This document shows, piece after piece, positions 1-11,540 of a DNA stretch of 64,000 nt. Positions within the stretch are counted from its first letter, which is position 1. The number at the start of each line of letters is the position of its first letter. A program made the position numbers and the translations under genes. Below the pieces are notes generated by a model that saw only the letters and a program-made list of their open reading frames with translations, was not told the DNA's origin and searched no databases. The DNA is from Trematomus loennbergii (taxonomy: Eukaryota > Chordata > Actinopteri > Perciformes > Nototheniidae), in contig JAAOOA010000524.1 of the NCBI GenBank assembly GCA_012861695.1, positions 276,501 to 340,500 on the forward strand, read 5' to 3'.

Positions 1-379
1 ACCTTGCTTTGATAAAATAAATTATTCATATAATCCTTTTAGAAGTTAACTTGTAGTCATTTGTTTTGGGCATGTCATTTTCGAGCCTGAAACATGAAAA
101 ACAGGCTTGGTGCTTAACAGGTTAAAGAGCGTGTTGCTGTTGTTTATTGCTTTGAATTCTTTAAAACTAATATTTTCTTCTTAAACTTGTATGGTAGTCA
201 GGAGCATCATTTCCTAATGTGTATTGATATATTTAGAGGGAGGGGATGGGAAGGAAGGTTTCAAAATTCTGATTAGATTAATTTCTACCATTTCTTTAAT
301 TCATGGTGGTTTCAGTAATCCCATGGTAATTGAGGACATAAGTAATCTAAATGACTAATGTAATCTTTATGACTTTCAG
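1..379. other. No gene recognised; possible intron end
   Basis: AT-rich unique-looking sequence. If the exon proposed at 380 is real, this is the 3' end of its upstream intron: a possible branch-point stretch near 350-358 and a pyrimidine-rich stretch run into the AG at 378-379. Nothing else is recognisable. Confidence 0.3.
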
Positions 380-485
380 AAAGGACAAGAGACCGACAGG
401 TGCCTATCAAAGATTGTCAACTGACAGCACAATGAGTCAAAGGACTAGCAGCAGCATGATGATGATGTTAAATGTGTTGTTTTAG
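380..485 (+). CDS. Possible last coding exon of an unidentified upstream gene
   Basis: Seen: a plausible acceptor (gactttcag, AG at 378-379), then an open frame in which the first base completes a split codon and 34 codons follow to TAG at 483-485. The peptide begins KDKRPTGAYQRLSTDST and ends in a Ser/Met-rich stretch and NVLF. Two AATAAA signals follow within 35 bases of the stop, so acceptor, short frame, stop and poly(A) signals occur in the right order. Inference: the 3' end of a plus-strand gene whose body lies left of the window, convergent with the glucosidase gene across about 25 kb. I do not recognise the peptide. It could be chance. Confidence 0.35.
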
Positions 486-498
486 GAACATCCATGTA

Positions 499-518
499 AA
501 TAAATGGAATTCAATAAA
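499..518 (+). terminator. Two AATAAA poly(A) signals
   Basis: AATAAA occurs at 499-504 and 513-518, followed by GT/T-rich sequence from about 540. They would serve the possible terminal exon at 380-485. AATAAA is common in AT-rich DNA, so the support comes from the arrangement only. Confidence 0.35.
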
Positions 519-1579
519 CATTGAATAGCATGTCATGCAGTTTGTCTGTGCATTTTCCTCCCTGTTGTCCTGGCATATAGTCTGCCCCATGGTTTGCTGT
601 GCTGCCCGGGGATGCTCCAATCGCTCAGAGAAAGGAGTATCAATCTAAAGTTTCCTCACTGACACAGAGAGGAGGAAAGAATGGCTGGCTCAAGTCAGCA
701 GGAGCAATTTTGTCACAAAAGACAACAACAGCAACAAATATGTGAGGTAATCATATTTTTCACAAAATGAAGCAGCGTGTCCTCCTACAAAAAACGACCA
801 AATAGGTTGATTGTTCAGCAGCTTATTACGACCCATAGTCACGTTTTAAAGTGTAGCACCTCTAGTGGTCGTGTAAGAAACAACATGCTCCCGTTGATTG
901 CAAACGCTCCGGAGGGTCATTTATTCACAAATAACCCTCTGGAAAATCCTAAATTGTGGAATAGTTTGGCCATTAAAATGCTTTTTGATTAGATTTCTAG
1001 CGAGAAGTGTATATTATACTTTTAGAAACTACATCCAGTGGATGTGTAGGATCTATAGTTTGATAGATATTACGAAGATGATTTGAGGTCTCGCCAGGAG
1101 AACGTGCACGTCTTTACGCAGCATCCGTGTAAAGTTGGCGTCAACCCTCACGGGGTGAAAACAGTATTACCGGTCTCGAAGTTTTCATAATAAAACCGGA
1201 AGTATTCCCCTCACTGTCAAATTATTACACAGTGATATCTGCATTACTCATCAACTAAAAAACATCAGTTTATCCTTGTTAATTACACAATATTGATTGG
1301 TTTAAATTGTGTACAATGCTTTTGATTTTTTAACCTTCGATTCGGAGAAACAAATAGTTTTTTCGGAGTTTAGACACTACAGAGTTTCCGAAGACACTAC
1401 ACCACCCAGAATCCTCAGCTATCGTTTGGGACTACAACATCCACTTTGCTTTACAAACCCCGTGATTAGTCCTCAAGCTCTTTGATTGGATGTGCGACAA
1501 GGTTACGCCGAGCGTCAAACAGCTCTTTGAAATGGAATGGAACCACGACAGACTATCCAAAACTGGACTCGAACGGATT

Positions 1580-1637
1580 GCTATAATATTTCACATATTG
1601 CAGTTCTATAGAACTACAATATGTGAAATATTATAGC
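1580..1637. repeat. 58-bp near-perfect palindrome
   Basis: The stretch reads GCTATAATATTTCACATATT from the left and the same from the right on the other strand, with a central TTCTATAGAA and one mismatched pair. It lies in the middle of the fold-back element and could extrude as a cruciform or mark the ends of a tiny nested element. Confidence 0.9.
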
Positions 1638-1646
1638 TGATAATGT

Positions 1647-1648
<2 letters not shown>

Positions 1649-1684
<36 letters not shown>

Positions 1685-1744
1685 TATATGATATATATAA
1701 TGTAATATATCAGATATTAATGTGTATACACATTAATATCTGAT
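1649..1744. repeat. (AT)n tract followed by a perfect 36-bp palindrome
   Basis: An alternating AT tract (about 1649-1682) is followed by a perfect palindrome at 1709-1744, whose half-site is ATCAGATATTAATGTGTA. Together with the palindrome at 1580 this makes the core of the fold-back element unusually self-complementary. Confidence 0.9.
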
Positions 1745-3068
1745 TTGTAAAACAGACAGAAAGGTATATCCGTCATTTAATTGTAGCTATTGAAATTCTG
1801 AATCCATAGATGTGTCTCCCATCACCCAAAACCCCTGACTATTCTCTCAACTCAGTATTTACATTCTTATATTCAAAGAAAATCAGTAATATCTTTAAAA
1901 ACTACAAGTCCATTTCTATCAGCTGTGCACCGTTATGGTGTAAATATAGCCTATCTACCAACTGGATCAAATATAAAAGTCAGCCGAATTAGTGTTGATA
2001 CTGCAAGGAGACGTATTGTGTGAAAATAAATGGAAGATATTGTTTAATTGCTGATATATGTATAGATTATGATCCACGTCACATATTCAGTTTCCGTGGA
2101 AGTTCTTCCAGTTTGTCCAAAGGTCTTCTCATCAGGGCTCTATAAATAGAGAACTACGGCAGATGTAGTATTTAATGCAGCCGAACCGTGTTACAATGCC
2201 GTTATGTGATGACTTCCAAAGAGAAAAGCAAGAACACTCGGAATAAAGTATTATTTTATTTTTTTAAATGTTTTCGGATTTCATATCGCATAAACATCAT
2301 ATCCCAACGTGCATTGCGGCTAAAACATCCAATCACCAAGCTTCAAGTTCGATGTTTTAGAATTTGTTGTTCAAAACCTCTGAAAAAAGAAATGTGTCTC
2401 TCAGAATCGAAAGGGAAAAACCTATGGGAAAAACACAAAAGCATTGCACACAATTTAAACCAATTAATGTTGTGTAATTAACAAGGATACACTGATGTTT
2501 TTAGTGGATGAGTAATGCAGATATAGCTTTGAAATAATTTGACAGTGGGGGGAATACGGTTTTATTATGAAAACTTCGAGACCGGAAATACTATTTTCAC
2601 CCCGTGAGTGTTGACGCTAACTTTACATGGACGCTGCCGTTACACGTTCTCCTGGCGAGACCTCAATTCATCTTCGTAATATCTATCAAACTATAGATCC
2701 TACACATCCACTGGACGTGGATTCTGAAAGTACAATATACACATCTCGCTAGAAATCTAATCAAAAATAATTTTAACGGCCAAACTATCCTACAATTTAG
2801 GATTTTCCAGAGAGGGTTATTTGTGAATATACGACCCTCCGTAGCGTTTGGGTGCAACGGGAGCACTAGAGGTCGAAAACTTTAAAACGTGATTATTGGT
2901 CGTATTAAGTGCTTGAACAATCGACCTATTTGGTCGTATGAGTTGGAGGACTTGTTGATTTCCACATATACTGTATAGTTTGCAGTGTTGCTTTTTATGA
3001 AGTTTAACGAAATATGAACAACCATCATCTTAATATGTTCCTAATGTCCCACTGTTGTTTGAATCATA

Positions 3069-3855
3069 TGGCGCATTTCCACTACACGGAAATATAATAT
3101 ATATATATATATATATAATCGGCCTCGCTCGGTATGGCTAGGCCTCGTTAGGACTGGCTCACTTTATGGCGCATTTCCATTACAGTTTAGGAACTGGGGT
3201 AGTATCTATAGTAACGCAGTGTAGGCGGAGCCGTGACGTCATCTTCAATGAGAACCAGAAAAACAACACAGCCGTTAGCTGTTAGCACTCAGAGCTCACA
3301 GCTCCTAATATCTGTTCAGAAACTAGACAAAAGTTAAACAAGTACAAACCACAGACTGCCTGTGTCATGGTGAATACAGTCGCTGCTTTATTTATGTCTG
3401 TATAGGCCGTTGTTGTGAGTGTGGACGGTCGGAGCATATATTGCGTTAGCTTAGCCAATCTCCATTTAGAAAACACGCATTTTAAAAGGTTTTTCGCCTG
3501 CCGTCTGTCTGCAGACTTGACAAAGCATTAATTCATGGTTTTTACTAACCGGTATCAGTATGTTGTTACTTCGGCATCATTTTGAAACGTGTATTACAAT
3601 TAAATCACGGTCAAATATGTTCATCTTGTTGTAGTTGTAGCCCCCTTGCCAGCGATTCTCTCTCTAGTTTAGCATACTCAGCCCTACTCAGCCCTGTTTG
3701 TTCCTGGCCCTAGAGCCACGATTTTATGGGGCCAGAAAAACTGTGAATTAGGACCCGCTAGCCAGTACTACGCCAAGTGGAAACGCAACCAAAGACGGGC
3801 CGCTGACGTCACAGCTCTCTTAAACGGGGCTCCGCGTTGTAGTGGAAATGCGCCA
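3069..3855. mobile_element. Non-autonomous DNA transposon (GCGCATTTCCACTAC type)
   Basis: The ends are inverted: TGGCGCATTTCCACTAC on the left and GTAGTGGAAATGCGCCA on the right, with ATA on both outer sides as a possible 3-bp duplication. A second partial 5' end (TATGGCGCATTTCC) occurs at about 3166, so the left end is duplicated or one copy sits inside another. The CGGCCTCGCTCGG-like subterminal text is typical of this common fish family. Two full CRE-type octamers TGACGTCA lie inside (3234-3241, 3804-3811). No transposase frame remains. Confidence 0.75.
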
Positions 3856-4462
3856 ATAGAGTCAGGTACAAGATATAGAAAATGAAATGGTACTATGTAT
3901 ATGTAACAGTTTTCATTCCTGTGTCAAAATAATACACAAAAACAGCATTTACAGTTTGGAGAGTGGTGCAGAAAATATTATAATCCTGGAAACCCACCGA
4001 AGGCAGTCCAGAGAACAAGATCACAGCAGCTTAGTATTATTTGTAGCCCTTTCCTTTGATTTCACGCCTTGTCAACTACTTGTGGGGTTTCCCAATACAT
4101 ACCAGCATTTGTATTTTCTTTGCACCTGGTGTGTTTCCTACAGTGCTTAGTGGCAAACTGCCTGTCTAAATAAGTATTTAACATATGCTACCTGCAATAT
4201 ATCTTTTGTAAATGCTTGTTGTAATCTGCACTGCTTCACATGTTCACCTCTATTCATTTGTTCCCACATTTTGAAGTTCATGTGATCTCTGTGTTTTCTA
4301 TCAGTTGTGATGCTTTGACAGGTAAGGTTGTACAAATATCTCCAACCTTGAGGTGTAGGTGCCTTTGGAGAAAACAAAATGTCTGCAGCAATAACAGCAA
4401 CTTCTTGGTTTATTGATTTGGAGTTGACCTTGAACAGTGATGTGCAAACCATACTTTTGTTA
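3856..4462. other. Intergenic, nothing recognised
   Basis: Open frames of 87 and 101 codons occur on the two strands here, but neither has recognisable domain content, splice context or repeat identity. I see no supported feature. Confidence 0.4.
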
Positions 4463-4679
4463 TTAAAGAGGGCCTATTATGCTTGTTTTCAGGTTCATAT
4501 TTGTATTGTGTGCCTATACTAATACATGTTTACATGCTTTAATGTTCAAAATGGCTATGTTGTGATTGGTCAACTGCTTAGAGATGTCTGTCCTACCCCG
4601 TCATGTACAATGTGTTGGAGCGCTAGCCAATATAACCTCTAGTGTAAAATCCCCAAAAAGCTTAATAGGGCCTCTGTAG
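4463..4679 (+). mobile_element. MITE-A copy, internally deleted
   Basis: Starts TTAAAGAGGGCCTATTATGC and ends with AATAGGGCCTCT, matching the terminal repeats of the family best seen at 6602-7058. The internal CTGATTGG and poly-G segments are missing, so only about 217 bp remain. Confidence 0.75.
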
Positions 4680-4696
4680 ATGTACCTAAACATTAG

Positions 4697-4697
4697 T

Positions 4698-4737
<40 letters not shown>

Positions 4738-4785
4738 CAGTAGCAGTAGCAGTAGTAGTAGCAGTAGCAGTAGTAGTAGCAGTAT
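4697..4785. repeat. (AGT)n / (AGC) trinucleotide microsatellite
   Basis: About 30 trinucleotide units, pure AGT at first and then mixed with AGC. It gives the poly-V and poly-T frames on opposite strands, which are not proteins. Confidence 0.95.
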
Positions 4786-4789
4786 TAAA

Positions 4790-6203
4790 AAGCAATCATT
4801 TAAATAATCTTCAAACTATAAGCTGGCACACATATGGTTGTCTTGAATCAGATGTGTTAGCTTTTCTGAAGGTCTATGGCAGCACACGCATACATAGCAT
4901 ACACATCGACAAAACAGTCCAATTCAACTCATGCATGGAGAATAGCAAATGACATCCTCCAATGTTTCTTACAGAGTGTTGGACATTTCCTTGGCACAGC
5001 CTGCCTCTATCTGTCCCCCTTGATTCTCCTCAGAGAATCAGATATGTTATGTATCAACCTACAGCTTGGTTATCCATTACATCCAATGTCAGAGTTGTGT
5101 TTAAAAGTTAAAAGCATGATGAAGTTAAACATATTGTCTCTGCCCAGACAAAGGAAATGTGGTAACAATTGTCATGTTATGTAATACTTAGAGAAGGCCT
5201 ATATCCAGACCAATATTATATATATTAATATTCATTAAATGTGACGTGAAATTAAATAAAATGTGGCAACATTTTGGGTCTGTTACCCCAAAGTGCATTA
5301 TTTTACAAACATTTAATGTCCTATTCGTACCGAAACATCCATTAAAGAATTTTAAAAAAGAATGGCGTCTCTCTTCACCGTCAGACCTTCAAGGTAAGAA
5401 ATACCAAATATATCACTGCTTATCATTACTCATAAAACGTTCCTGCAATCTGAATTCTGACTTTCACGAGTTGTTCCATATGTATTAAGAATGTTGTTTT
5501 CGCTATCTTGTTCTCTCAAAACTTTATTCTACTCCCATTTTTTTTTTCAAATGAAATCACCCTAAACAAGGAATTTCCATGTGTTTGATGTGGGTGCCTC
5601 TCCCTGTCTCCCTCCCACTTTTTGCATCTCCTTTCCATATTAACAGAGACTCCCTTCTTCAGTCTGTGCAGCAAAGATATTCCCGAGGGAAAGCATGGCG
5701 CTTCAACACCTTGCGCTTTCTAAGTTAAAAATAGTGCTCTCCAGCAAACGAAAAGGTTATCCAATTAAAAGTAATTGCCTGAGAAGAGGAATTGATGCAC
5801 TGTTCAACAAGAAGATAAATATATAAATAATGACAGCGAGTAGCCCACCGTGTCTGTTTTTGCATTATTCAGCGTCATGTCCCCTCAATCTTCATCCCCC
5901 CTGGTCTTTCTCCGTCTCTCTTTTCTCATATTTTAGCATAAAAATCAACACATCAAAGATTTTTATCTTAATTATAAACAGGACACTGAAAAACTGTAAG
6001 AAGACTGTCAGACTTCTAGAAATTGTTCTCCTGAAGAAAATAGAATAATACAAGAAACATAAAAAAGAAAGCTGACGGTAACACAACAGAATCAGAATGA
6101 AATATTTGGTCCAGACGCAACACTTTTATTTCCTTTTAAGTCGTGGTAATTTGGGGAAAAATGTATTCATGACAATAGTTTATCATCTGTTGTTCAGGTA
6201 ACA
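4790..6203. other. Intergenic, nothing recognised
   Basis: Unique-looking sequence with a T-rich tract near 5530. Open frames of up to 102 codons (4876-5184) lack domain or splice support. No gene or named repeat was found. Confidence 0.4.
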
Positions 6204-6410
6204 GGGAGGGAGGCTGTGGCTCAGTGGATAGTGTGCTGGACTTCGAATCAGGGGATAGCAAGTTCGAGTCCCACTGCAGTCAGCATGTCATTGTGTCCCT
6301 GGGCAAGACACTTCACCCCAAATTGCTCCTGTGGGGATTGTCCACAGTACCGAATGTATGTAAGTCGCTTTGGATAAAAGCGTCTAACAAATGACATGTA
6401 ATGTAACATA
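6204..6410 (+). mobile_element. tRNA-derived SINE
   Basis: A tRNA-like head with an A box (TGGCTCAGTGG) and B box (AGTTCGAGTCC) is followed by the conserved body TGTCCCTGGGCAAGACACTTC. The tail is GTAAGTCGCTTTGGATAAAAGCGTC, then an ATGTAATGTA-type terminal repeat. This is the usual layout of fish SINEs whose tail matches a partner LINE. Close relative: 34609-34806. Confidence 0.9.
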
Positions 6411-6601
6411 CATTGACTCTTCTTATTATTCAATAAACAACGTTGTAATTATCTTTATAGATTATGTCTAACTCCTCATAATACACAGGGTAAAATAGTA
6501 CGAAACATTTACAAGTATACAATGCAGTTAAAAAAAAGCATGTATATTTTCCTAGATAAATATGAAGATGCAACCAAAGTCATAATAACTTAATAGAAGG
6601 G

Positions 6602-7058
6602 TTAAAGGGGCCCTATTATGGTCATTTCTAGCTTCATATTTGAATTTTGTGTCTCTACTGTGACGTGTTCAAAAAGCTCTTTATTTTTCTCATACTGCCT
6701 GTGCTGCAGCACCTCTTTTCACCCTCTGTCTGAAACCAGAGCCCAGTCTGCTCTGATTGGTTAACTAGCCGGCTCTGTTGTGATTGGTCAACCGTTTTGA
6801 GATGTCCCGCCCCTTAGCCTATCACGTACAATGTTTTGGAGCGCCAGCCAATGTGATGTCATTATGTTCAGGAAGTAAACAAATGAGTCCAATGGAGGCG
6901 TTTCAGACAGGGGGGGGGGGGGGGGGTGTGTGGGAGAGAAACTCCCTCTGGAGGAAACTTTGGGATTTTTGGCTTTGGAGACCATTTACATGCACAAAAA
7001 CCTATATACCACACTACAGGAAAGGGAAACCCCCAAAAAGCACAATATGGCCCCTTTA
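6602..7058 (+). mobile_element. MITE-A, fullest copy (TTAA-flanked)
   Basis: The ends are TTAAAGGGGCCCTATTAT and the near-inverse ATATGGCCCCTTTAA, consistent with a TTAA target site. The interior has two CTGATTGG / TGTGATTGGTC motifs, a 16-base G run near 6911, and CCCTCTGGAGGAAACTT before the right end. A TTAA target and AG...CT termini fit Kolobok- or piggyBac-like transposition; the superfamily is inferred. Nine other full or partial copies lie in this window. Confidence 0.85.
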
Positions 7059-7110
7059 AACTTAAAAACATTTTTTAAGTGCCTGTAACGCCAAGGCCAG
7101 AACGGTTATA

Positions 7111-7298
7111 GTGGTGGTCTAATGGATAGTGAGGTGGGCTGAAGATCGCAAGGTTGTGAGTTCAAATCCCGCCAGGAACACCACCACTAGTGTGCCCTTG
7201 AGAAAGGCACTTAGTCCTTAGTTACTCCAGGGAGAATGTCCCTGTAATTGGTAATTGTAAGTCGCTTTGATAAAAGCGTCAGCTAAATGAAATGTAAC
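7111..7298 (+). mobile_element. tRNA-derived SINE, second type
   Basis: The tRNA-like head differs from the copy at 6204 (GTGGTCTAATGGATAGTG, B box GAGTTCAAATCCC). It has the GCCCTTGAGAAAGGCACTTA body and the same TTGTAAGTCGCTTTGATAAAAGCGTC tail. It sits 50 bp past the MITE-A copy. Confidence 0.85.
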
Positions 7299-9131
7299 TG
7301 TGCTACTTCTCTGTACCATACACTCCTTTGTTATTGTTTTATGTAAAGGTCTTTATTCAACACGTCTTTGCTTTTTTTTTTTCCAGGGGACAACTTGAAA
7401 TGCTTTTATGTCTTCAACCCAACACTCTGTTTGGTTTGTTTTATTGACACACCAGATGAAATGTGACAGATTAATCCAAACAAACAAGACGCACACACAT
7501 TCGTTCACATGTATAGAACATCTTAGACACAGTCACGCTGTTTGTCTCTTCCTTCCCTCTTTGTTCGCAGACAGAGTTCATCAAAACAGTGCTTAGACAG
7601 TTAGTGTCAGTGCAGACACAATAAATCAATAGAGGTCCATAATTTTAGCCACTACGGTGCAGCTGCCAGACAAAACGGTGCGTGTGAGGAGCAGGAATGC
7701 ACTGACAGAGAAGAAGCACTGAGACAGAGAGGAGAGATGTGGAGTCAGCGATGCAAAAGAAACGCCGGGTATTGAAATAGGTGTGATATGAAAGCCAGAA
7801 ACTGTTGAAAAACCACAAAAAAGCAAGGCACATCAAGAATGACAATACGCTACGATGAGAAGAGAAGAGAACATGGCAGGCAGAAGAAGGGAATAACAAT
7901 GTTGTCCTCTGTTCCTTCTCTCCTTTAAAGTCTTGTTGCAAAAAGTGGAACAGAGTTGTTGCCTCCTACATACCATCCATATTTGTTTTCACTTCCACTA
8001 TAAGTCTTACTTTTTCCCTTATTCCTTCCATTATCTTCTTTCTTTACACACCATTTTCAACTCTGTGATCCCGCCTTTCCTCTACCTGCCATACTCCTTT
8101 TCCACTATCTGTCTTATCTCTATTTCCATCCTCTTTTGTCTGTTTACCTCTCTGTTCTTCCTTTCACTCCTACTCGCTAACTCTGTTTTCAACTCACTAT
8201 ACTCTGCCTTCTGCTTAGTTTCCATCTTCCTCCTTCCTCTGTCAATCATCTCTATCTGTCTCCAAGTTGCATCTCTCCCTCTAGCCTGTTGCATTATTCA
8301 GATGTGCAATCTTTCACTTCTCCAAGCTGCTGATTTCTATAGGATGCCACAGGAAAGTGAACGGACGGTCCAAGTCTCCCATTTATCCTGATTTGCTGTC
8401 AAACACCCGAGTGAAGCGTATTCAGGATGATGGAGAGGGGTCGATGGGATTGGGACGGCCAGATGAAAGGAAAGAGATGCAAAGGGTCATGGAGTTAGAG
8501 GACATCTGGTCTTTATCACTCTCCACCACATGCCTGTCTTTTAGCTTGTGTACCTTTCAAACAGAAGACTAACGTTGGGGAATGTGAGTGTATGTACATG
8601 AAGGGAATAGAGCCAATTAAAAGGACATAATCATATTTCTTTTATATAGGGCCTATGTTTTGTTTCATTCTCTCGTCAAGTAGCTTTATTAAAAATCCTC
8701 ATTCTTGAGAAATTAGTCTCTTTTTAGTCTGAATGTGTTTGAGTGAGAAACTGTGTGTGATTGGTCGTACTGAAACTTTTACAATTGTATGCAATAACCC
8801 TGTTTCAGTATGTGAAATACTGAACCTAGAGTCCCAGTTAAATTACCTGCGTGTGCTAGCGAACGTTAGCTATGTAGCTAGCAGCGTAAGCTATCTATCT
8901 AACAAGCAAACTAGCGGAGATACAAAGATATATCTAAAAACAAAACTAAAACACAAGCTAACTATCTAACAAAGTGACAAGTGAACATTAGCCATCTATC
9001 AATCAAACTTGCTAGCTGACGTTATTTATTTATTAGTTATCTACTTTCTGAATAGCCTTATACTATTGTTAATGCTTCTTCACTTCATGCTGTAACGACA
9101 CTTTTATGTGCACATTTAAAAAAAATCTGCA
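7299..9131. other. Intergenic; pyrimidine-rich tract and GCTAGC-rich segment
   Basis: About 7970-8300 is strongly pyrimidine-rich on the plus strand, which explains the long frames there (152 codons at 7933-8391). About 8850-9020 is rich in GCTAGC / AGCTAAC motifs, a low-complexity pattern frequent in fish. No coding evidence. Confidence 0.45.
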
Positions 9132-9151
9132 ACACACACACACACACCACA

Positions 9152-9246
<95 letters not shown>

Positions 9247-9265
9247 CACACACACACACACACAC
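9132..9265. repeat. (AC)n microsatellite
   Basis: About 134 bp of AC with a few ACC interruptions at the left end and one CG interruption at 9239-9241. The Thr/His and Cys/Val frames over it are artefacts. Confidence 0.97.
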
Positions 9266-10975
9266 CTTGCCACTACAGCACCATAGCCAGTGGCAGCCTC
9301 TTTGATACAGCAAACGCCAAGAGGAGCTTAACTCTCAGAACCCTGGACAGCTCTCACTCAAAGCTTACAGGGCTAGTGCATGTGTGTGTGTGTGTGTGCA
9401 TGTGTGTGTGTGTTGTCAGGCCAAGCCATTTTCCTATAAGCTGCAGTGAAAGGCATGTTTCAGAAAATAGGGTTTTATCTAACAATACATATTACACTGC
9501 TAGCGCATCGTGCTTCACTCTATAACGCTTGATGCCTGAAGTAAGATGACATTTGAGACACTCACGTTCAAAAGATTGCGTACCAAGAGTCCTCCATTTC
9601 GTTTTTTGACTATATATCTAAAGTCAGATACATTAAAAATGCATTGATTCATTTTTCCTGTTATTATGTGATGAAATAAATTCCTTATTCTAACTTAAGA
9701 TGGGTTTATTCTTGATGCAAAGGGGTCAATGGCATTGTTAGATTTTGATTAATTCAACAGCCAATGATATTGCATTGGAATTGATGAATTGTATCCTTAA
9801 ATATGTTTCTTATGTATTTAATTGTAGTTGCAGATACCACTTTCCCTCTCTGGAGTTTGCTTTCCTAAGAATGATGAATACAATATGTTTACCAAACATG
9901 ACCACTGCCAATTTCTTCAATTTCAGCAGATTCATTAGCTATCCATAGAAAAAAAGTACACAACAATAAGAAGCATACATACATGTAACACACTTTACCG
10001 AGCCGCTCTCATGTAAAAGCTAGCAAACGCTGTTGAATCAGAATGTGGCTGTGATTTTTTTCTTTGCATGTTTGCCTTAATTGGATAGTACAGTGTAAGT
10101 TTGTAATAATAATCCGGTTGTTCTGTTGTTTTACTCCTGTAAGGTTTGCTGTAGTGTTAAACTGAACTTTATTTTATTACCACAACACCAGGTGTCATAA
10201 ATCAACGTGGTTGGAATACATGAGAAATGCTTTAATGTTGTTTTCACTATCAAACATTTCCACCAGCAAGTGTAATTAAACATTTAGAAGCAGAGCATTA
10301 AAGTTAAAATGAATGGTTTGAACTAAAAGTATTTCCAAATATATCCCCACAAACATTTATGTGCAAACAAACTCACACACAGCCATTTACATTTTATTCA
10401 TGCATAATGTGAACTAGCATTTGCTTCAGTTGTTTACCTCTACTTCCGCAATGCAATTACCCTCACACATTACCTCCTATCTCATATTAAGCACAGTCGC
10501 ATGCAAAGCCAAATTTCACTCAGGATTGCTTGAGTCACATATTAAATGCACATGATCAGTTTGCCAATGAGCGCACACACACTATCTTGTCTTATTTAGA
10601 TTATAAGTGCAGTCACTTTAGCTTTTTGTCACATCAACACTAATACACCCTTACACCACCCGTTTTTTTTGTTATGCTAGATCTTATTAATGCTCCATAT
10701 AGCAACACGCCATTCACTCCGCCTGAAACATATGAACTGAGTTCACTGGAGTCCCACGCTTCATTGGCACCGACAAATATCAAGAAGGTTGGGCAGATGG
10801 TAAAAACATGATGAGTAATTTTAACACCAGACATGTAAACAAAGGAAATTAGGCTCTGATGTTGTAAATATGACAGATATGCCAAAGTGTGAGTCAAGGA
10901 CACAACTAATTCTCATTATACTTCCATTTAATACTTTGCCATGTTTTCTTTTACACACAAGGACAAAGAAAAGTA
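9266..10975. other. Intergenic, nothing recognised
   Basis: AT-rich sequence with a short GT array near 9381-9414. No open frame carries recognisable content and no transposon ends were found. Confidence 0.4.
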
Positions 10976-11540
10976 ACAGAGTGGTGCAGTGATGACGCAT
11001 TTTGATGGCCATAAAAGTAGCGTCTGTGGTTTGTACACATAGCATTTTTCTCCAGTTTCTGAGCAAATATGAGGAACTGTGAGTCCTATGACTGATATTT
11101 TGTTTATGATCCAATAGCCTACTACGATTTACATAACGTACTTCAGTGACGACAGGTGGAGTCTCTCACTGCTGATTGGCTTTCACGAGACAGTGATTGA
11201 CGTAAAATCTGCGTCAGAATAATCCCCAAATAGTGACACTGTTTTATGATTTTTAAGCATAAATGTAATCGCCAGGAGTCAAAAGCTAACGCTAGGCTAT
11301 AAACAACTGACATCACAGACGCATGGCTGCGCATCACCACCGCTAAGCTACACGCGGCTATATGTAATGACTTTAAGCAGACATTTATTTTTACGTATGT
11401 TATGTCATAGAACAAAATGTAAAAGTCTCTTAAACTTGTGTTACCAACCTTATTTCAGGCATCCTACCAAAAACACTTTAAAAATGGTTGACTTGAGACA
11501 AGGGAAATGGAAGCGCTTAAATGCAAACTAATTTCTGGGT
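10976..11540 (+). mobile_element. MITE-D copy, one terminus only
   Basis: Begins CAGAGTGGTGCAGTGATGACG, the terminus shared with 32362-33080 and 51557-52000. The body shares the AATCGCCAGGAGTCAAAAGCTAACG and GCGCATCACCACCGCTAAGCT blocks with those copies. The opposite terminus is missing, so the right edge is approximate. Confidence 0.65.

Larger units (their letters stand above)
780..2950. mobile_element. Fold-back DNA element with ~530-bp inverted arms
   Basis: The left arm (about 780-1326) and right arm (about 2430-2950) are diverged inverted copies. Both start TCCTCC and share ACGACCAAATAGG, the stretch CACGTTTTAAAG, the CTCTGGAAAATCC block, GGTCTCGCCAGGAGAACGTG and the CGGTCTCGAAGTTTTCATAA block, all in mirror order. 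The middle has no open frame of note and holds two large palindromes. No clear target-site duplication is visible. It is a long-terminal-inverted-repeat, non-autonomous DNA element of unknown superfamily; short frames inside are fortuitous. Confidence 0.8.

Noticed and set aside
5830..6086. Overlapping 60-70 codon frames on both strands
   Set aside because: Low-complexity AT-rich sequence with no recognisable protein.
6204..6280. Possible tRNA gene
   Set aside because: A and B boxes are present but the sequence continues into a SINE body and tail, and a near-identical copy exists at 34609.
7933..8391. 152-codon plus-strand frame rich in Leu, Ser and Phe
   Set aside because: It lies in a pyrimidine-rich tract, where codons for stops are rare. 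No domain, start context or splice structure supports it.
9069..9525. Open frames of Thr/His or Cys/Val repeats over AC arrays (also at 27110-27707, 30305-30625, 30710-31078, 45696-46074)
   Set aside because: They are translations of (AC)n microsatellites and have no other coding signal.
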